Shown here: positions 1 to 8,058 of the stretch, in pieces
Layout: the number at the start of each line of letters is the position of its first letter
How positions within the stretch are numbered: position 1 is the first letter of the stretch
DNA from: Erysipelotrichia bacterium
Lineage (GTDB): Bacteria > Bacillota_I > Bacilli_A > Erysipelotrichales > Erysipelotrichaceae
Assembly (NCBI GenBank): GCA_030525245.1
Contig: JAUNFB010000013.1
Location: 1-35,856, forward strand
Direction: 5' to 3'
DNA: 35,856 bases
The notes under the pieces: generated by a model
Seen by the model: only the letters and a program-made list of their open reading frames with translations
Told to the model about the DNA's origin: nothing
Database searches by the model: none
Program-made: the position numbers and the translations under genes

Positions 1-54
1 CTTCTACGGCGAAAATAGTTGGGCTTGCCCCCGCAAATATAGCTAGTTGCCGGT
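1..54 (+). rRNA. rrf: 5S ribosomal RNA, 3' part only
   Basis: The first ~54 bases line up with the 3' half of bacterial 5S rRNA as I know it from Bacillus: a CTTC segment, then GA..ATAGTTGGG, a short loop, GCCCCC, a purine/AT arm ending TAGC, and GTTGCCGG at the 3' end, which would pair with a CCGGCAAC-like 5' end outside the window. An 11-T run follows directly. The 5' half is cut off by the window edge. This implies that an rRNA operon ends here. The match was made by eye; a covariance-model search would settle it. Confidence 0.8.
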
Positions 55-111
55 TTTTTTTTTTACCTTCTATGTTGAAATACTTAATTGAAATATAATT
101 GGATTTAACAT

Positions 112-144
112 GTTTCTACTCATTATGTATGTAGAAACTTTTTT
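112..144 (+). terminator. Intrinsic terminator behind the rRNA operon
   Basis: An 8-bp perfect stem, GTTTCTAC at 112-119 with GTAGAAAC at 131-138, has an 11-base loop and is followed directly by six T. It lies ~60 bases behind the 5S 3' end and before the next gene, so it most likely ends the rRNA transcript. Confidence 0.75.
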
Positions 145-206
145 AATTGATTAAATATTTTGATTTACTATTTAAAATACGAATATTTTTTACATTGTAG
201 TTAAAT

Positions 207-212
207 TATAAT
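207..212 (+). promoter_or_regulatory. Candidate -10 box of the YitT-family gene
   Basis: A consensus TATAAT stands 55 bases before the start codon at 267 and behind the rRNA terminator. No good -35 hexamer is seen at the usual 16-18 base distance, so this is a weak call in AT-rich sequence. Confidence 0.35.
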
Positions 213-266
213 TTGAAACTTATAAATTGATTTGTTAAAATATGCACATATGGAAAGGAAATACAA

Positions 267-1172
267 ATGAATAAACACAATGCTAGAAAAAGTTTTAAAG
301 AACAAATCAAAAATTTAAAGTGGTCAAATTTTATTTTTTTAACGATCGCGGGAATTATCAATGCTTTTGGTGTCATAATGTTTCTGGCACCGGTTAAATT
401 ATTTGATGGAGGAATTTCCGGAACATCAATGTTGATTTCACAATATACTCCGGTTTACATCAGTTTATCAATGGTCTTGGTTTGTTTAAATATACCGATA
501 TTTTTATTTGGATTAAAGAAAGAAGGAATTGTTTTTACAATTTATTCTATATACACAGTAGTCATTTACTCTATTGTAGCCTGGCTAATAACTGATGTAT
601 TGCCTGTTGATGTTAGCTTTGCTTCACCATTAGCACAAGAAGATTTATTTTTATGCGCTATTTTCGGTGGCATTATATCCGGAATTGGCAGTGGCTTGAC
701 AATTCGCTTTGGTGGAGCGATTGATGGTGTCGATGTTTTAGCCGTGATGTTCGCCAAAAAAATAGGTCTTAGTATCGGCAGTTTCACCATGACTTATAAC
801 GTAATATTGTATATTTGTTGCGGTATAGTAATGAACAGTTGGATTTTGCCTTTATATTCGATTGTAACATATGCTGCCGGCAGTAAAACGATAGATTTTA
901 TTGTTGAGGGTTTTGATCGTAATGAAGCAGCATTTATAATAACCTCGCATGCCGATGTTATTTGTCAAGCATTATCGGAAGAGTTCGAAAATGGCATTAC
1001 CGTATTGGATGCCAAGGGATATTACTCCGGCAGTCATAAAACAATAATTTACTTTGTAGTTAACCATTTTCAGGTTGCTCAAATGAAAAATATAGTTCAT
1101 CAATTGGATCCTAAAGCCTATATTGCGATTAATGAAGTTGCGGATATTTTTTCCTCACAAATTGAAGATTAA
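267..1172 (+). CDS. YitT family membrane protein (DUF2179 C-terminal domain)
   Basis: This 301-residue protein has the YitT-family layout. A short basic N-terminus leads into about five or six hydrophobic helices over residues ~20-210, with the typical glycine-rich stretch GGIISGIGSGLTIRFGG and the following DGVDVLAV in the middle. A soluble DUF2179 domain follows at ~215-295, recognisable by TVLDAKGYYSG and the IVHQLDPKAYIAINEV segment. The family is an integral membrane protein of unknown transport or sensing role, with several paralogues in Bacillus. GGAAAGGAAA lies just before the ATG and supports the start. The gene sits alone between the rRNA terminator and ppdK. The family assignment is firm; no substrate can be named. 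Confidence 0.88.
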   Translation: MNKHNARKSFKEQIKNLKWSNFIFLTIAGIINAFGVIMFLAPVKLFDGGISGTSMLISQYTPVYISLSMVLVCLNIPIFLFGLKKEGIVFTIYSIYTVVIYSIVAWLITDVLPVDVSFASPLAQEDLFLCAIFGGIISGIGSGLTIRFGGAIDGVDVLAVMFAKKIGLSIGSFTMTYNVILYICCGIVMNSWILPLYSIVTYAAGSKTIDFIVEGFDRNEAAFIITSHADVICQALSEEFENGITVLDAKGYYSGSHKTIIYFVVNHFQVAQMKNIVHQLDPKAYIAINEVADIFSSQIED

Positions 1173-1208
1173 AACGCGATACTTTGTATAGTATTTTAGA
1201 AAATAAAA

Positions 1209-1217
1209 TGGTACAAT
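1209..1217 (+). promoter_or_regulatory. Extended -10 promoter of ppdK
   Basis: TG-G-TACAAT is an extended -10 element, 33 bases before the ppdK start codon. Such elements can work without a good -35 box, and none is obvious here. AAGGAGGAG follows at the proper distance from the ATG. Confidence 0.45.
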
Positions 1218-1250
1218 AAAAAGTGCAAAAAATGTTTAAGGAGGAGAAAA

Positions 1251-3875
1251 ATGAGTCATAAGTATGTATACTTATTCGAAGAAGGAAATGCCGACATGCG
1301 TGAACTTCTTGGCGGTAAAGGTGCAAACCTTGCTGAAATGATGAATTTAGGTTTACCGGTACCTTATGGTTTCACTATTACAACTGAAGCTTGTAATCGT
1401 TATTATGAAGATAACGAAAAAATTTCTGATGAAATAGTGGAAGAAATTTATGCTAATTTATTAAAATTGGAAGAAAAAGCCGGAAAAAAATTAGGTGATA
1501 AGAACAATCCTTTACTTGTATCTGTAAGAAGCGGTGCCAGAGCTTCAATGCCTGGTATGATGGATACAATTCTTAATTTAGGTATTAATGATGAAGTTGT
1601 AGAAACAATCGCAACCAAAACTAACAATCCACGCTTTGCTTACGATTCATATCGTCGTTTCGTTCAAATGTTTTCCGATGTTGTTATGGGCTTGGAAAAG
1701 AAGTCATTTGAGGTTATTATTGATGAAATGAAGAATGCTAAGGGTGTTAAACTTGATACTGAATTAGATGCCGATGACATGAAAGAAATGGTTGTTAGAT
1801 TCAAGAACCATTACAGAGAAAATTTAGGTAAAGATTTCCCTCAAGATCCAAAAGAACAATTGATGGAAGCAATCAAAGCAGTATTTAGATCTTGGAATAA
1901 CGAAAGAGCTATTTATTATCGTCGAATGAATGATATTCCTTCAAGTTGGGGTACCGCTGTAAACGTTCAGATGATGGTATTTGGTAATATGGGTAATGAT
2001 TGCGGAACAGGTGTTGCGTTCACCAGAAATCCGGCTACAGGCGAAAATAAATTATTCGGTGAATTCTTAATGAATGCTCAGGGTGAAGATGTTGTTGCCG
2101 GTGTCAGAACTCCGCAAACAATTGATCAATTGAAAGAAGTTTCACCTTCAGCATATGAGCAATTTGTTGATGTATGTCATAAATTGGAAAGCCATTATCG
2201 TGATATGCAAGATATGGAATTTACTATTCAAGAAGGTAAATTATTCATGTTGCAGACTCGTAATGGTAAGAGAACAGGTGCAGCAGCAATTAAAATTGCT
2301 TGCAATATGTTCGATGAAGGAATGATAACTAAGGAAGAAGCAATCTTAAGAGTTGAACCAAAACAGTTGGATGATTTATTGCATCCTCAATTCAATACTG
2401 AAGCATTGAAAAAAGCTACAGTTGTTGCGAAAGGTTTAGCAGCATCTCCTGGTGCAGCTTGCGGACAGGTAGTATTTACTGCTCAAGATGCTATTGAATG
2501 GAAAAAACAAGGTAAGAAAACTATCTTAGTAAGATTGGAAACTTCTCCGGAAGATATTGAAGGTATGCATTCATCTGAAGGTATCTTGACTGTTAGAGGA
2601 GGTATGACTTCTCACGCAGCAGTAGTTGCTAGAGGTATGGGAGCTTGCTGTGTATCAGGTTGCGGTGATATTACAATGGGTGATCACGAATTCGTTATTG
2701 GTGACAGAACTTATAAAGAAGGAGATTGGATCAGTATTGATGGTACAACCGGTAATATTTACGGTGAAGCAATCGCAACAGCACCGGCTAAGATTTCCGG
2801 CGATTTTGAAAGATTTATGGGTTGGGCTGATGAAATCAGAAAATTGCAAGTCAGAACAAATGCCGATACACCTAATGATGCTGCTAAAGCATTGGAATTC
2901 GGTGCTCAAGGTATCGGACTTGTAAGAACAGAACATATGTTCTTTGAAAAAGAAAAGATTAAAGCCATCCGTGAAATGATTGTTTCGGAAACTGCTGAAC
3001 AGAGAAAAGCAGCATTGGCAAAAGTATTGCCTTTACAGAGAAACGACTTTGAAGGTATTTATGAAGCTATGCAAGGCAATCCGGTAACTATTCGTTATTT
3101 GGATCCACCTCTGCATGAATTCGTTCCGACAGGTGAAGCAGAAATCAAAGCTTTAGCTGAAGAGATGGGAATTACCGAAGAACATTTGAAAGAAGTATGT
3201 GCTTCACTTCATGAAGTTAACCCAATGATGGGTCATAGAGGATGTCGTTTGGCTGTAACTTATCCGGAAATTGCTGAAATGCAGACACAAGCTGTTATCG
3301 AAGCAGCAATTAATACGCAAAGAAAACACCCTGAATGGAATGTAGTTCCTGAAATTATGATTCCGTTAGTAGGTGAAGTAAAAGAATTGAAATATGTTAA
3401 GAATATCGTTACCAAGACTGCTGATGAAATCATTGCTAAATCAGATGTTAAATTACAATATCATGTTGGAACAATGATTGAAATTCCACGTGCAGCATTA
3501 TTGGCTGATGAAATTGCTACTGAAGCAGAATTCTTCTCATTCGGTACTAATGACTTAACTCAAATGACATTCGGTTTCTCAAGAGATGACGCTGCTAAGT
3601 TCTTAGGTGCTTATTATCAGGCAAAAATTTACGAACAAGATCCATTTGCTAAGTTAGATCAACACGGTGTTGGCAAACTTATCGAAATGGCTGTTCAAAA
3701 AGGCAGAAGTGTAAGACCGAATATCAAATTGGGTATTTGTGGTGAACATGGTGGTGAACCATCTTCAATTGAATTCTGTCATAAGTTGGGCTTGACTTAT
3801 GTTTCTTGCTCACCGTTTAGAGTTCCATTGGCAAGATTGGCTGCTGCTCAAGCACAGGTCAAATTCCCTAGATAA
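1251..3875 (+). CDS. ppdK: Pyruvate, phosphate dikinase
   Basis: This cytosolic enzyme interconverts pyruvate + ATP + phosphate and phosphoenolpyruvate + AMP + pyrophosphate. In anaerobic Firmicutes it often works in glycolytic or gluconeogenic PEP turnover. The 874 residues match the full family length. The N-terminal ATP-grasp domain carries GGKGANLAEM and SVRSGARASMPGMMDTILNL. The central phosphohistidine domain has GGMTSHAAVVARGMG with the catalytic histidine at residue 455. The C-terminal PEP-binding barrel has GFSRDDAAKFL and GICGEHGGEP, with the expected catalytic cysteine at about residue 830. A strong AAGGAGGAG site stands at the right distance before the ATG. The gene is monocistronic, with a terminator directly behind it. 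No PPDK regulatory kinase/phosphatase gene is seen nearby. Confidence 0.97.
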   Translation: MSHKYVYLFEEGNADMRELLGGKGANLAEMMNLGLPVPYGFTITTEACNRYYEDNEKISDEIVEEIYANLLKLEEKAGKKLGDKNNPLLVSVRSGARASMPGMMDTILNLGINDEVVETIATKTNNPRFAYDSYRRFVQMFSDVVMGLEKKSFEVIIDEMKNAKGVKLDTELDADDMKEMVVRFKNHYRENLGKDFPQDPKEQLMEAIKAVFRSWNNERAIYYRRMNDIPSSWGTAVNVQMMVFGNMGNDCGTGVAFTRNPATGENKLFGEFLMNAQGEDVVAGVRTPQTIDQLKEVSPSAYEQFVDVCHKLESHYRDMQDMEFTIQEGKLFMLQTRNGKRTGAAAIKIACNMFDEGMITKEEAILRVEPKQLDDLLHPQFNTEALKKATVVAKGLAASPGAACGQVVFTAQDAIEWKKQGKKTILVRLETSPEDIEGMHSSEGILTVRGGMTSHAAVVARGMGACCVSGCGDITMGDHEFVIGDRTYKEGDWISIDGTTGNIYGEAIATAPAKISGDFERFMGWADEIRKLQVRTNADTPNDAAKALEFGAQGIGLVRTEHMFFEKEKIKAIREMIVSETAEQRKAALAKVLPLQRNDFEGIYEAMQGNPVTIRYLDPPLHEFVPTGEAEIKALAEEMGITEEHLKEVCASLHEVNPMMGHRGCRLAVTYPEIAEMQTQAVIEAAINTQRKHPEWNVVPEIMIPLVGEVKELKYVKNIVTKTADEIIAKSDVKLQYHVGTMIEIPRAALLADEIATEAEFFSFGTNDLTQMTFGFSRDDAAKFLGAYYQAKIYEQDPFAKLDQHGVGKLIEMAVQKGRSVRPNIKLGICGEHGGEPSSIEFCHKLGLTYVSCSPFRVPLARLAAAQAQVKFPR

Positions 3876-3882
3876 AGAAATC

Positions 3883-3924
3883 AAGAATACTGTATTTGAT
3901 TAATGAATACAGTATTCTTTTTTA
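3883..3924 (+). terminator. Intrinsic terminator of ppdK
   Basis: AAGAATACTGTATT (3883-3896) pairs with AATACAGTATTCTT around a short loop and runs into a T-rich tail. The long perfect stem, directly behind the stop codon, makes it a clear terminator that separates ppdK from the aro operon. Confidence 0.85.
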
Positions 3925-3939
3925 TTGCATACTATGAGT

Positions 3940-3968
3940 GTTATTTTTTCGTACTTTTGTTATATAAT
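3940..3968 (+). promoter_or_regulatory. Candidate promoter of the aro operon
   Basis: TATAAT at 3963-3968 lies 21 bases before the first aro start codon, with a poor -35 (GTTATT) 17 bases upstream. Only ~65 bases separate the ppdK terminator from the first gene, so there is no room for a T-box or a peptide-type attenuator leader. Confidence 0.45.
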
Positions 3969-3989
3969 TAGTGTAATCGGAGAAATAAA

Positions 3990-5294
3990 ATGAATGATTT
4001 AGATAAATTTAGAACTGAAATAAATGAGATTGACAAACAAATGACCGATTTATTCGAAAGAAGAATGAAATGTGTTCGCGAAATTGCCAAATATAAAAAA
4101 GAAAACAACTTACCGATATATGACGAAAATCGTGAGAAAGAAGTTATTGAGAAAAACTGTGAACTGTTGAAAGATAAAAAACTTACGGAATATTATCAAA
4201 AGTATTTAATACAGTTTATGAATATATCAAAGGAGTATCAGCAACAATTAAACGAAAAGGATGATATAATTTCTGTAAACAGTAGCGAGGGAAAATATGA
4301 AGTTGTTGTAAAAAGGGGTTGTTTAGAAAAAATAGATCAATATTTTTCTTTGAATAGAAAAGTCTTAATTATAATGGATAAAAATGTTCCGGAACTATAT
4401 CGAAAATTAATTGTCTCTAAATGCTTAAAACCGGTTGTTGCTTATATTCAGGCACAAGAAAAAAATAAAAATTTGATAGAGTGTGCTAAACTTTGGGATA
4501 TGATGTTACAGAACAATTTTAACCGTCATGACTGTGTAATTGCTTTTGGCGGTGGTATTATCGGTGATCTAGGTGGTTTTGTGGCTTCGACATATATGCG
4601 CGGAATAGATTTTTATAATGTACCCACAACATTGTTAGCGGATGTTGATGCTTCTATCGGCGGAAAAACAGCGGTAAATTATAGCGGTTATAAGAATATT
4701 ATCGGCTGTTTTTATCCACCAAAAAAAGTTTTGATTGATATTAATATGTTAAACAGTCTGCCGGAAAGACAAATACGTAACGGTTTAGCCGAAGCAATTA
4801 AAATGGCAGTTTTAAGAGATAAAGAATTATTTTCAATTTTTGAAAATGATTTGTGGAAAGACAATATAAATTCAGTTATTTATCGTTGCTTGCAGATAAA
4901 AAAGGATATTGTTCAGCAGGATGAAAGGGAAGGAAATATACGAAAAATATTAAATTTCGGTCATACTGTCGGTCATGGATTGGAAATGTTAGAAAATGAT
5001 TTATATCATGGGGAAGGCGTTGCCTTAGGTATGTTAACCCTGTGTTCAAATAAATTATATAAACGTTTGACAGCTCTTTATAAAAAAATCGGCTTTCCGA
5101 TAAAAATATCGATTGATGAAAATAAATTGATTGAAATAATTTCTCACGATAAAAAATCTTTAGAAAATGGTATAGATATTATTTATGCGGAAGATGTTGA
5201 AGAAATTTATATTCGAAAAGTAAGTTTAGATTATTTACGTGCAAGGATTAATATGATTAAGAAAGGAACAGACAATGAAAAACAGCTTTGGTAA
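3990..5294 (+). CDS. aroB: Chorismate mutase (AroQ class) fused to 3-dehydroquinate synthase
   Basis: This is a 434-residue two-domain protein. Residues ~1-90 look like an all-helical AroQ-class chorismate mutase: an R..INEID start, then FERRMKCVREIAKYK, then LPIYDENREKEV, the usual run of active-site basic and acidic residues. Residues ~95-434 are dehydroquinate synthase (DAHP to 3-dehydroquinate, NAD and metal dependent), with GGGIIGDLGGFVASTYMRG, PTTLLADVDASIGGKTAVN, GLAEAIKM, NFGHTVGHGLE and YHGEGVALGM. The glutamate and two histidines expected as metal ligands are present. AGAAATAAA before the ATG is a weak ribosome site. This is the first gene of the operon and overlaps aroC by 20 bases. 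Mutase domains are known fused to DAHP synthase, prephenate dehydratase or prephenate dehydrogenase; a fusion to AroB is unusual to my knowledge. Both domains look intact. Confidence 0.93.
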   Translation: MNDLDKFRTEINEIDKQMTDLFERRMKCVREIAKYKKENNLPIYDENREKEVIEKNCELLKDKKLTEYYQKYLIQFMNISKEYQQQLNEKDDIISVNSSEGKYEVVVKRGCLEKIDQYFSLNRKVLIIMDKNVPELYRKLIVSKCLKPVVAYIQAQEKNKNLIECAKLWDMMLQNNFNRHDCVIAFGGGIIGDLGGFVASTYMRGIDFYNVPTTLLADVDASIGGKTAVNYSGYKNIIGCFYPPKKVLIDINMLNSLPERQIRNGLAEAIKMAVLRDKELFSIFENDLWKDNINSVIYRCLQIKKDIVQQDEREGNIRKILNFGHTVGHGLEMLENDLYHGEGVALGMLTLCSNKLYKRLTALYKKIGFPIKISIDENKLIEIISHDKKSLENGIDIIYAEDVEEIYIRKVSLDYLRARINMIKKGTDNEKQLW

Positions 5295-6384
5295 TAGTGT
5301 TATTTTGACTGTATTCGGCGAATCTCATGGTGAAATGATCGGTGCGGTTATTGATGGATTGGCTCCGGGAATAAAAATAGATAAATCGTTTATTGATTAT
5401 CAATTAAAACTCAGACGACCGTATGGTGATATTTCCACCAAAAGAGTAGAAAATGATGAATATGCGATAGTTTCAGGATTGTTCAATGATTACACTACCG
5501 GTACACCTTTATGCATTATGATAAAAAATCAAAATGTACAAAGTAAAGACTACGAAAAAAATCGGTATTTAGCGACACCATCAGGTTGTAATTATACTGC
5601 CTATTGTAAATATCATGGTTATGAGGATTATCGTGGCAATGGGCATTTTTCCGGACGAATAACCGCAGCAATTGTTGCTGCCGGAGCAATATTATTAACC
5701 GCTTTGAAGAATAAAAATATCAAAATTGCTACGCACATAAAGCAATGTCGAAATATAAAAGATGCAGATTTTTCCGCTGATTACAACCAATTAGAAAAAG
5801 AAATAGATTATTTAAATCAGCAACAATTTGCTACAATCAATGAGAAAACAGCACAAGATATTTATAATGAAATCATTAAGGCTAAGGAAAGAAAAGACAG
5901 TGTTGCCGGATTGTTGGAAACAGCAGTAATTGGAGTTCCTGCAGGATTGGGTGAACCTTTTTTCTCATCTGTGGAAAGCCAAATGGCACAAGCAATGTTT
6001 TCTGTTCCGGCAGTAAAAGGAATACAATTTGGCAAAGGGTTTGATTATGTTAATTATTATGGCAGTGAGGTAAGCGATAAATTTTATATTGATGAAAACA
6101 ATACCGTAAAGACTTATGCCAATAACAATGGGGGAATTAACGGGGGAATTACCAATGGCATGCCGATTGTTTTTTCTACAATAATTAAGCCAACATCATC
6201 AATAGGTTTGGTTCAACAGACAATCAATTTTAAAGAAAAAACAGCTTCGCAATTACAAATTAACGGCCGCCATGACCCGGCGATATTTCATCGTGCAAGA
6301 GTAGTTGTGGACAGTATGGCTGCCTTAGTAATGTGCGATTTGTTGACAAGTTGTTACGGCAATGACTATTTTAGAGGTGAATAA
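5275..6384 (+). CDS. aroC: Chorismate synthase
   Basis: This enzyme converts 5-enolpyruvylshikimate-3-phosphate to chorismate using reduced FMN, the last step of the pathway. The 369 residues match the usual length. Signature stretches are FGESHGEMIGAVIDG near the N-terminus, GNGHFSGRITAAIVAAGA, AMFSVPAVKGIQFGKGF, NNNGGINGGITNGMP and GRHDPAI near the C-terminus, all in the expected order. The start codon lies inside the end of the aroB fusion gene (20-base overlap) behind AAGAAAGGAA, which suggests translational coupling. A two-base gap separates it from aroE-aroK. Placing the last enzyme second in the operon is unlike pathway order, but nothing in the protein looks degraded. Confidence 0.97.
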   Translation: MKNSFGNSVILTVFGESHGEMIGAVIDGLAPGIKIDKSFIDYQLKLRRPYGDISTKRVENDEYAIVSGLFNDYTTGTPLCIMIKNQNVQSKDYEKNRYLATPSGCNYTAYCKYHGYEDYRGNGHFSGRITAAIVAAGAILLTALKNKNIKIATHIKQCRNIKDADFSADYNQLEKEIDYLNQQQFATINEKTAQDIYNEIIKAKERKDSVAGLLETAVIGVPAGLGEPFFSSVESQMAQAMFSVPAVKGIQFGKGFDYVNYYGSEVSDKFYIDENNTVKTYANNNGGINGGITNGMPIVFSTIIKPTSSIGLVQQTINFKEKTASQLQINGRHDPAIFHRARVVVDSMAALVMCDLLTSCYGNDYFRGE

Positions 6385-6386
6385 TT

Positions 6387-7619
6387 ATGGAATACGGTTT
6401 AATCGGTTACCCATTAAAGCACAGTTTTTCTAAGGAGATTCATCAATTAATTAGTGATTATGATTATTCATTGAAGGAACTGACTGAAGCAGAGTTGGCA
6501 GATTTTATGCGAAAAGCGGATTTTAAGGGGATCAATGTAACAATTCCTTATAAGCAAGCGGTTATCCCTTATTTAAACGAAATTGATCGGCAAGCTCAAA
6601 TGATTGGTGCAGTTAATACTATTGTTAATGAAAATGGCAAACTAAAGGGTTACAATACGGATTTTTTTGGTTTATTATCTTTGCTAAAAAAAATAAATTG
6701 TACCATAGAAAATAAAAATGTTTTAATTTTGGGAACAGGGGGAACATCAAATACAGCAGCGGCAGTATGTGAATATTTAAATGCCGCAAATGTTGATAAG
6801 GTCTCGCGAAAAAATGATGGACAATATTTAACTTATGCACAATTGTATCAAAAAGCAGATAAATATCAAATAATTATTAACGCTACACCTTGTGGTATGT
6901 ACCCGCATAATAGTGATTGTGCTGTTCAAACGGATATGTTCCCGAATTTGGAGGCGGTAGTGGATGTGATTTATAATCCCTTGAATACAAAATTGGTTAT
7001 GCAAGCACAAAAAAACGGAATAAAAGCAATTGGCGGATTATATATGTTGGTCAGTCAAGCGGTACATGCTTCTTCATTATTTCAAAGTGAAAATTATTCA
7101 GCAGAACTTATTGAAGAGATTTATCAAAAAATTAAAAAGCAAAAACAAAATATAGTCTTTATAGGAATGCCGACAAGCGGAAAGACTACTATTGGGAAGA
7201 TTATATCAAAACAATTAAAAAGAGAATTTTACGATATTGATGATATAATCGTTAAAAAAAATAATAAAGAGATTGTGGATATATTTCATAAAAACGGTGA
7301 AAAAGTGTTTAGGGAATATGAACAACAAGCAGTCAAGGAAGTTTATCGGACTAACGGTGCAGTTATCAGTTGCGGTGGCGGAACAATACTGAAGGAAGAA
7401 AACGTTCAAATGCTGAAACAGAATGGGTTATTTATTTTTTTGGATAGAGATTTGGATAAATTGCAAGCAGGTAAAAACAGACCAATTACCTCTTCAAGAG
7501 AACAGTTGGAAGAAATATACCAACAAAGATACGGATTATACAGGCAATATGCTGATATAGTAATAAAAAATAATACAACTGTTGCAGCAGCTGTCGAACA
7601 AATAGAGAAGGAACTATAA
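6387..7619 (+). CDS. aroE-aroK: Shikimate dehydrogenase fused to shikimate kinase
   Basis: This bifunctional protein of 410 residues would perform two successive steps, dehydroshikimate to shikimate (NADPH) and shikimate to shikimate-3-phosphate (ATP). The AroE part (~1-245) has IGYPLKHSFSKEIH for substrate binding, NVTIPYK with the catalytic lysine, GYNTDFFG with the catalytic aspartate, and the nucleotide loop LGTGGTSNTAAAV. The AroK part (~255-410) has the Walker A loop GMPTSGKTTIGK, FYDIDDIIV, GEKVFREYE, SCGGGT, KNRPI and an arginine in RYGLYRQYAD. The linker is short. GAGGTGA precedes the ATG. The stop codon is one base from the next gene. All key residues that I can check are present in both halves. 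Confidence 0.95.
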   Translation: MEYGLIGYPLKHSFSKEIHQLISDYDYSLKELTEAELADFMRKADFKGINVTIPYKQAVIPYLNEIDRQAQMIGAVNTIVNENGKLKGYNTDFFGLLSLLKKINCTIENKNVLILGTGGTSNTAAAVCEYLNAANVDKVSRKNDGQYLTYAQLYQKADKYQIIINATPCGMYPHNSDCAVQTDMFPNLEAVVDVIYNPLNTKLVMQAQKNGIKAIGGLYMLVSQAVHASSLFQSENYSAELIEEIYQKIKKQKQNIVFIGMPTSGKTTIGKIISKQLKREFYDIDDIIVKKNNKEIVDIFHKNGEKVFREYEQQAVKEVYRTNGAVISCGGGTILKEENVQMLKQNGLFIFLDRDLDKLQAGKNRPITSSREQLEEIYQQRYGLYRQYADIVIKNNTTVAAAVEQIEKEL

Positions 7620-7620
7620 A

Positions 7621-8058
7621 ATGAAAATTTTAGTCATAAATGGGCCGAATATAAACATGTTGGGCATCAGGGAAACAAATATTTACGGTAAAAAAACTTA
7701 TCAGGATTTGATTGAATTGATTACCGACTACTGTAAGGAAGTAGCGATAGATGTTCACTTTTTTCAATCTAATTATGAGGGGGCAATAGTGGAAAGCATT
7801 CAAAAAGCTTATCAAAAATTTGATGGTATTATTATTAATCCTGCTGCATATACTCATACCTCAATAGCAATACTTGATGCTTTAAAAGCAGTTGATATTC
7901 CGACAGTGGAAGTGCATCTAAGCGATGTTTCTTTAAGAGAAGAATTTCGACAGATCAGTTATGTCAGTTTGTATGCTGAAAAACGCATAATCGGTAAAGG
8001 ATTTGAAGGATACCTGCGTGCTGTAGACTATTTAAAGGAAAATTATTTATGCGGTTAA
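7621..8058 (+). CDS. aroQ: 3-dehydroquinate dehydratase, type II
   Basis: This small 145-residue enzyme removes water from 3-dehydroquinate to give 3-dehydroshikimate. It has the type II (dodecameric) fold signature: NGPNINMLGIRE with the catalytic arginine, IYGKKTY with the catalytic tyrosine, HFFQSNYEG, NPAAYTHTSIAILDAL, and EVHLSDVSLREEFR. The name aroQ here means the dehydroquinase, not the aroQ-class chorismate mutase fused to aroB in the same operon. It starts directly behind aroE-aroK, with AGAGAAGGAA as a ribosome site overlapping the end of that gene. It overlaps aroA by 10 bases. The histidine-to-aspartate type change in the EVHLS region (SDVSLREEFR rather than the common SNIHAREEFR) is a family variant, not a sign of damage. 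Confidence 0.96.
   Translation: MKILVINGPNINMLGIRETNIYGKKTYQDLIELITDYCKEVAIDVHFFQSNYEGAIVESIQKAYQKFDGIIINPAAYTHTSIAILDALKAVDIPTVEVHLSDVSLREEFRQISYVSLYAEKRIIGKGFEGYLRAVDYLKENYLCG

Noticed and set aside
1179..1197. Small hairpin GATACT...AGTATT behind the YitT gene as terminator
   Set aside because: The stem has only about six pairs, AT-rich, and no T run beyond TTTT; too weak to list.
2626..2925. 99-codon frame inside ppdK, with a matching frame on the other strand
   Set aside because: Both are shadows of the strongly conserved ppdK frame and have no ribosome sites of their own.
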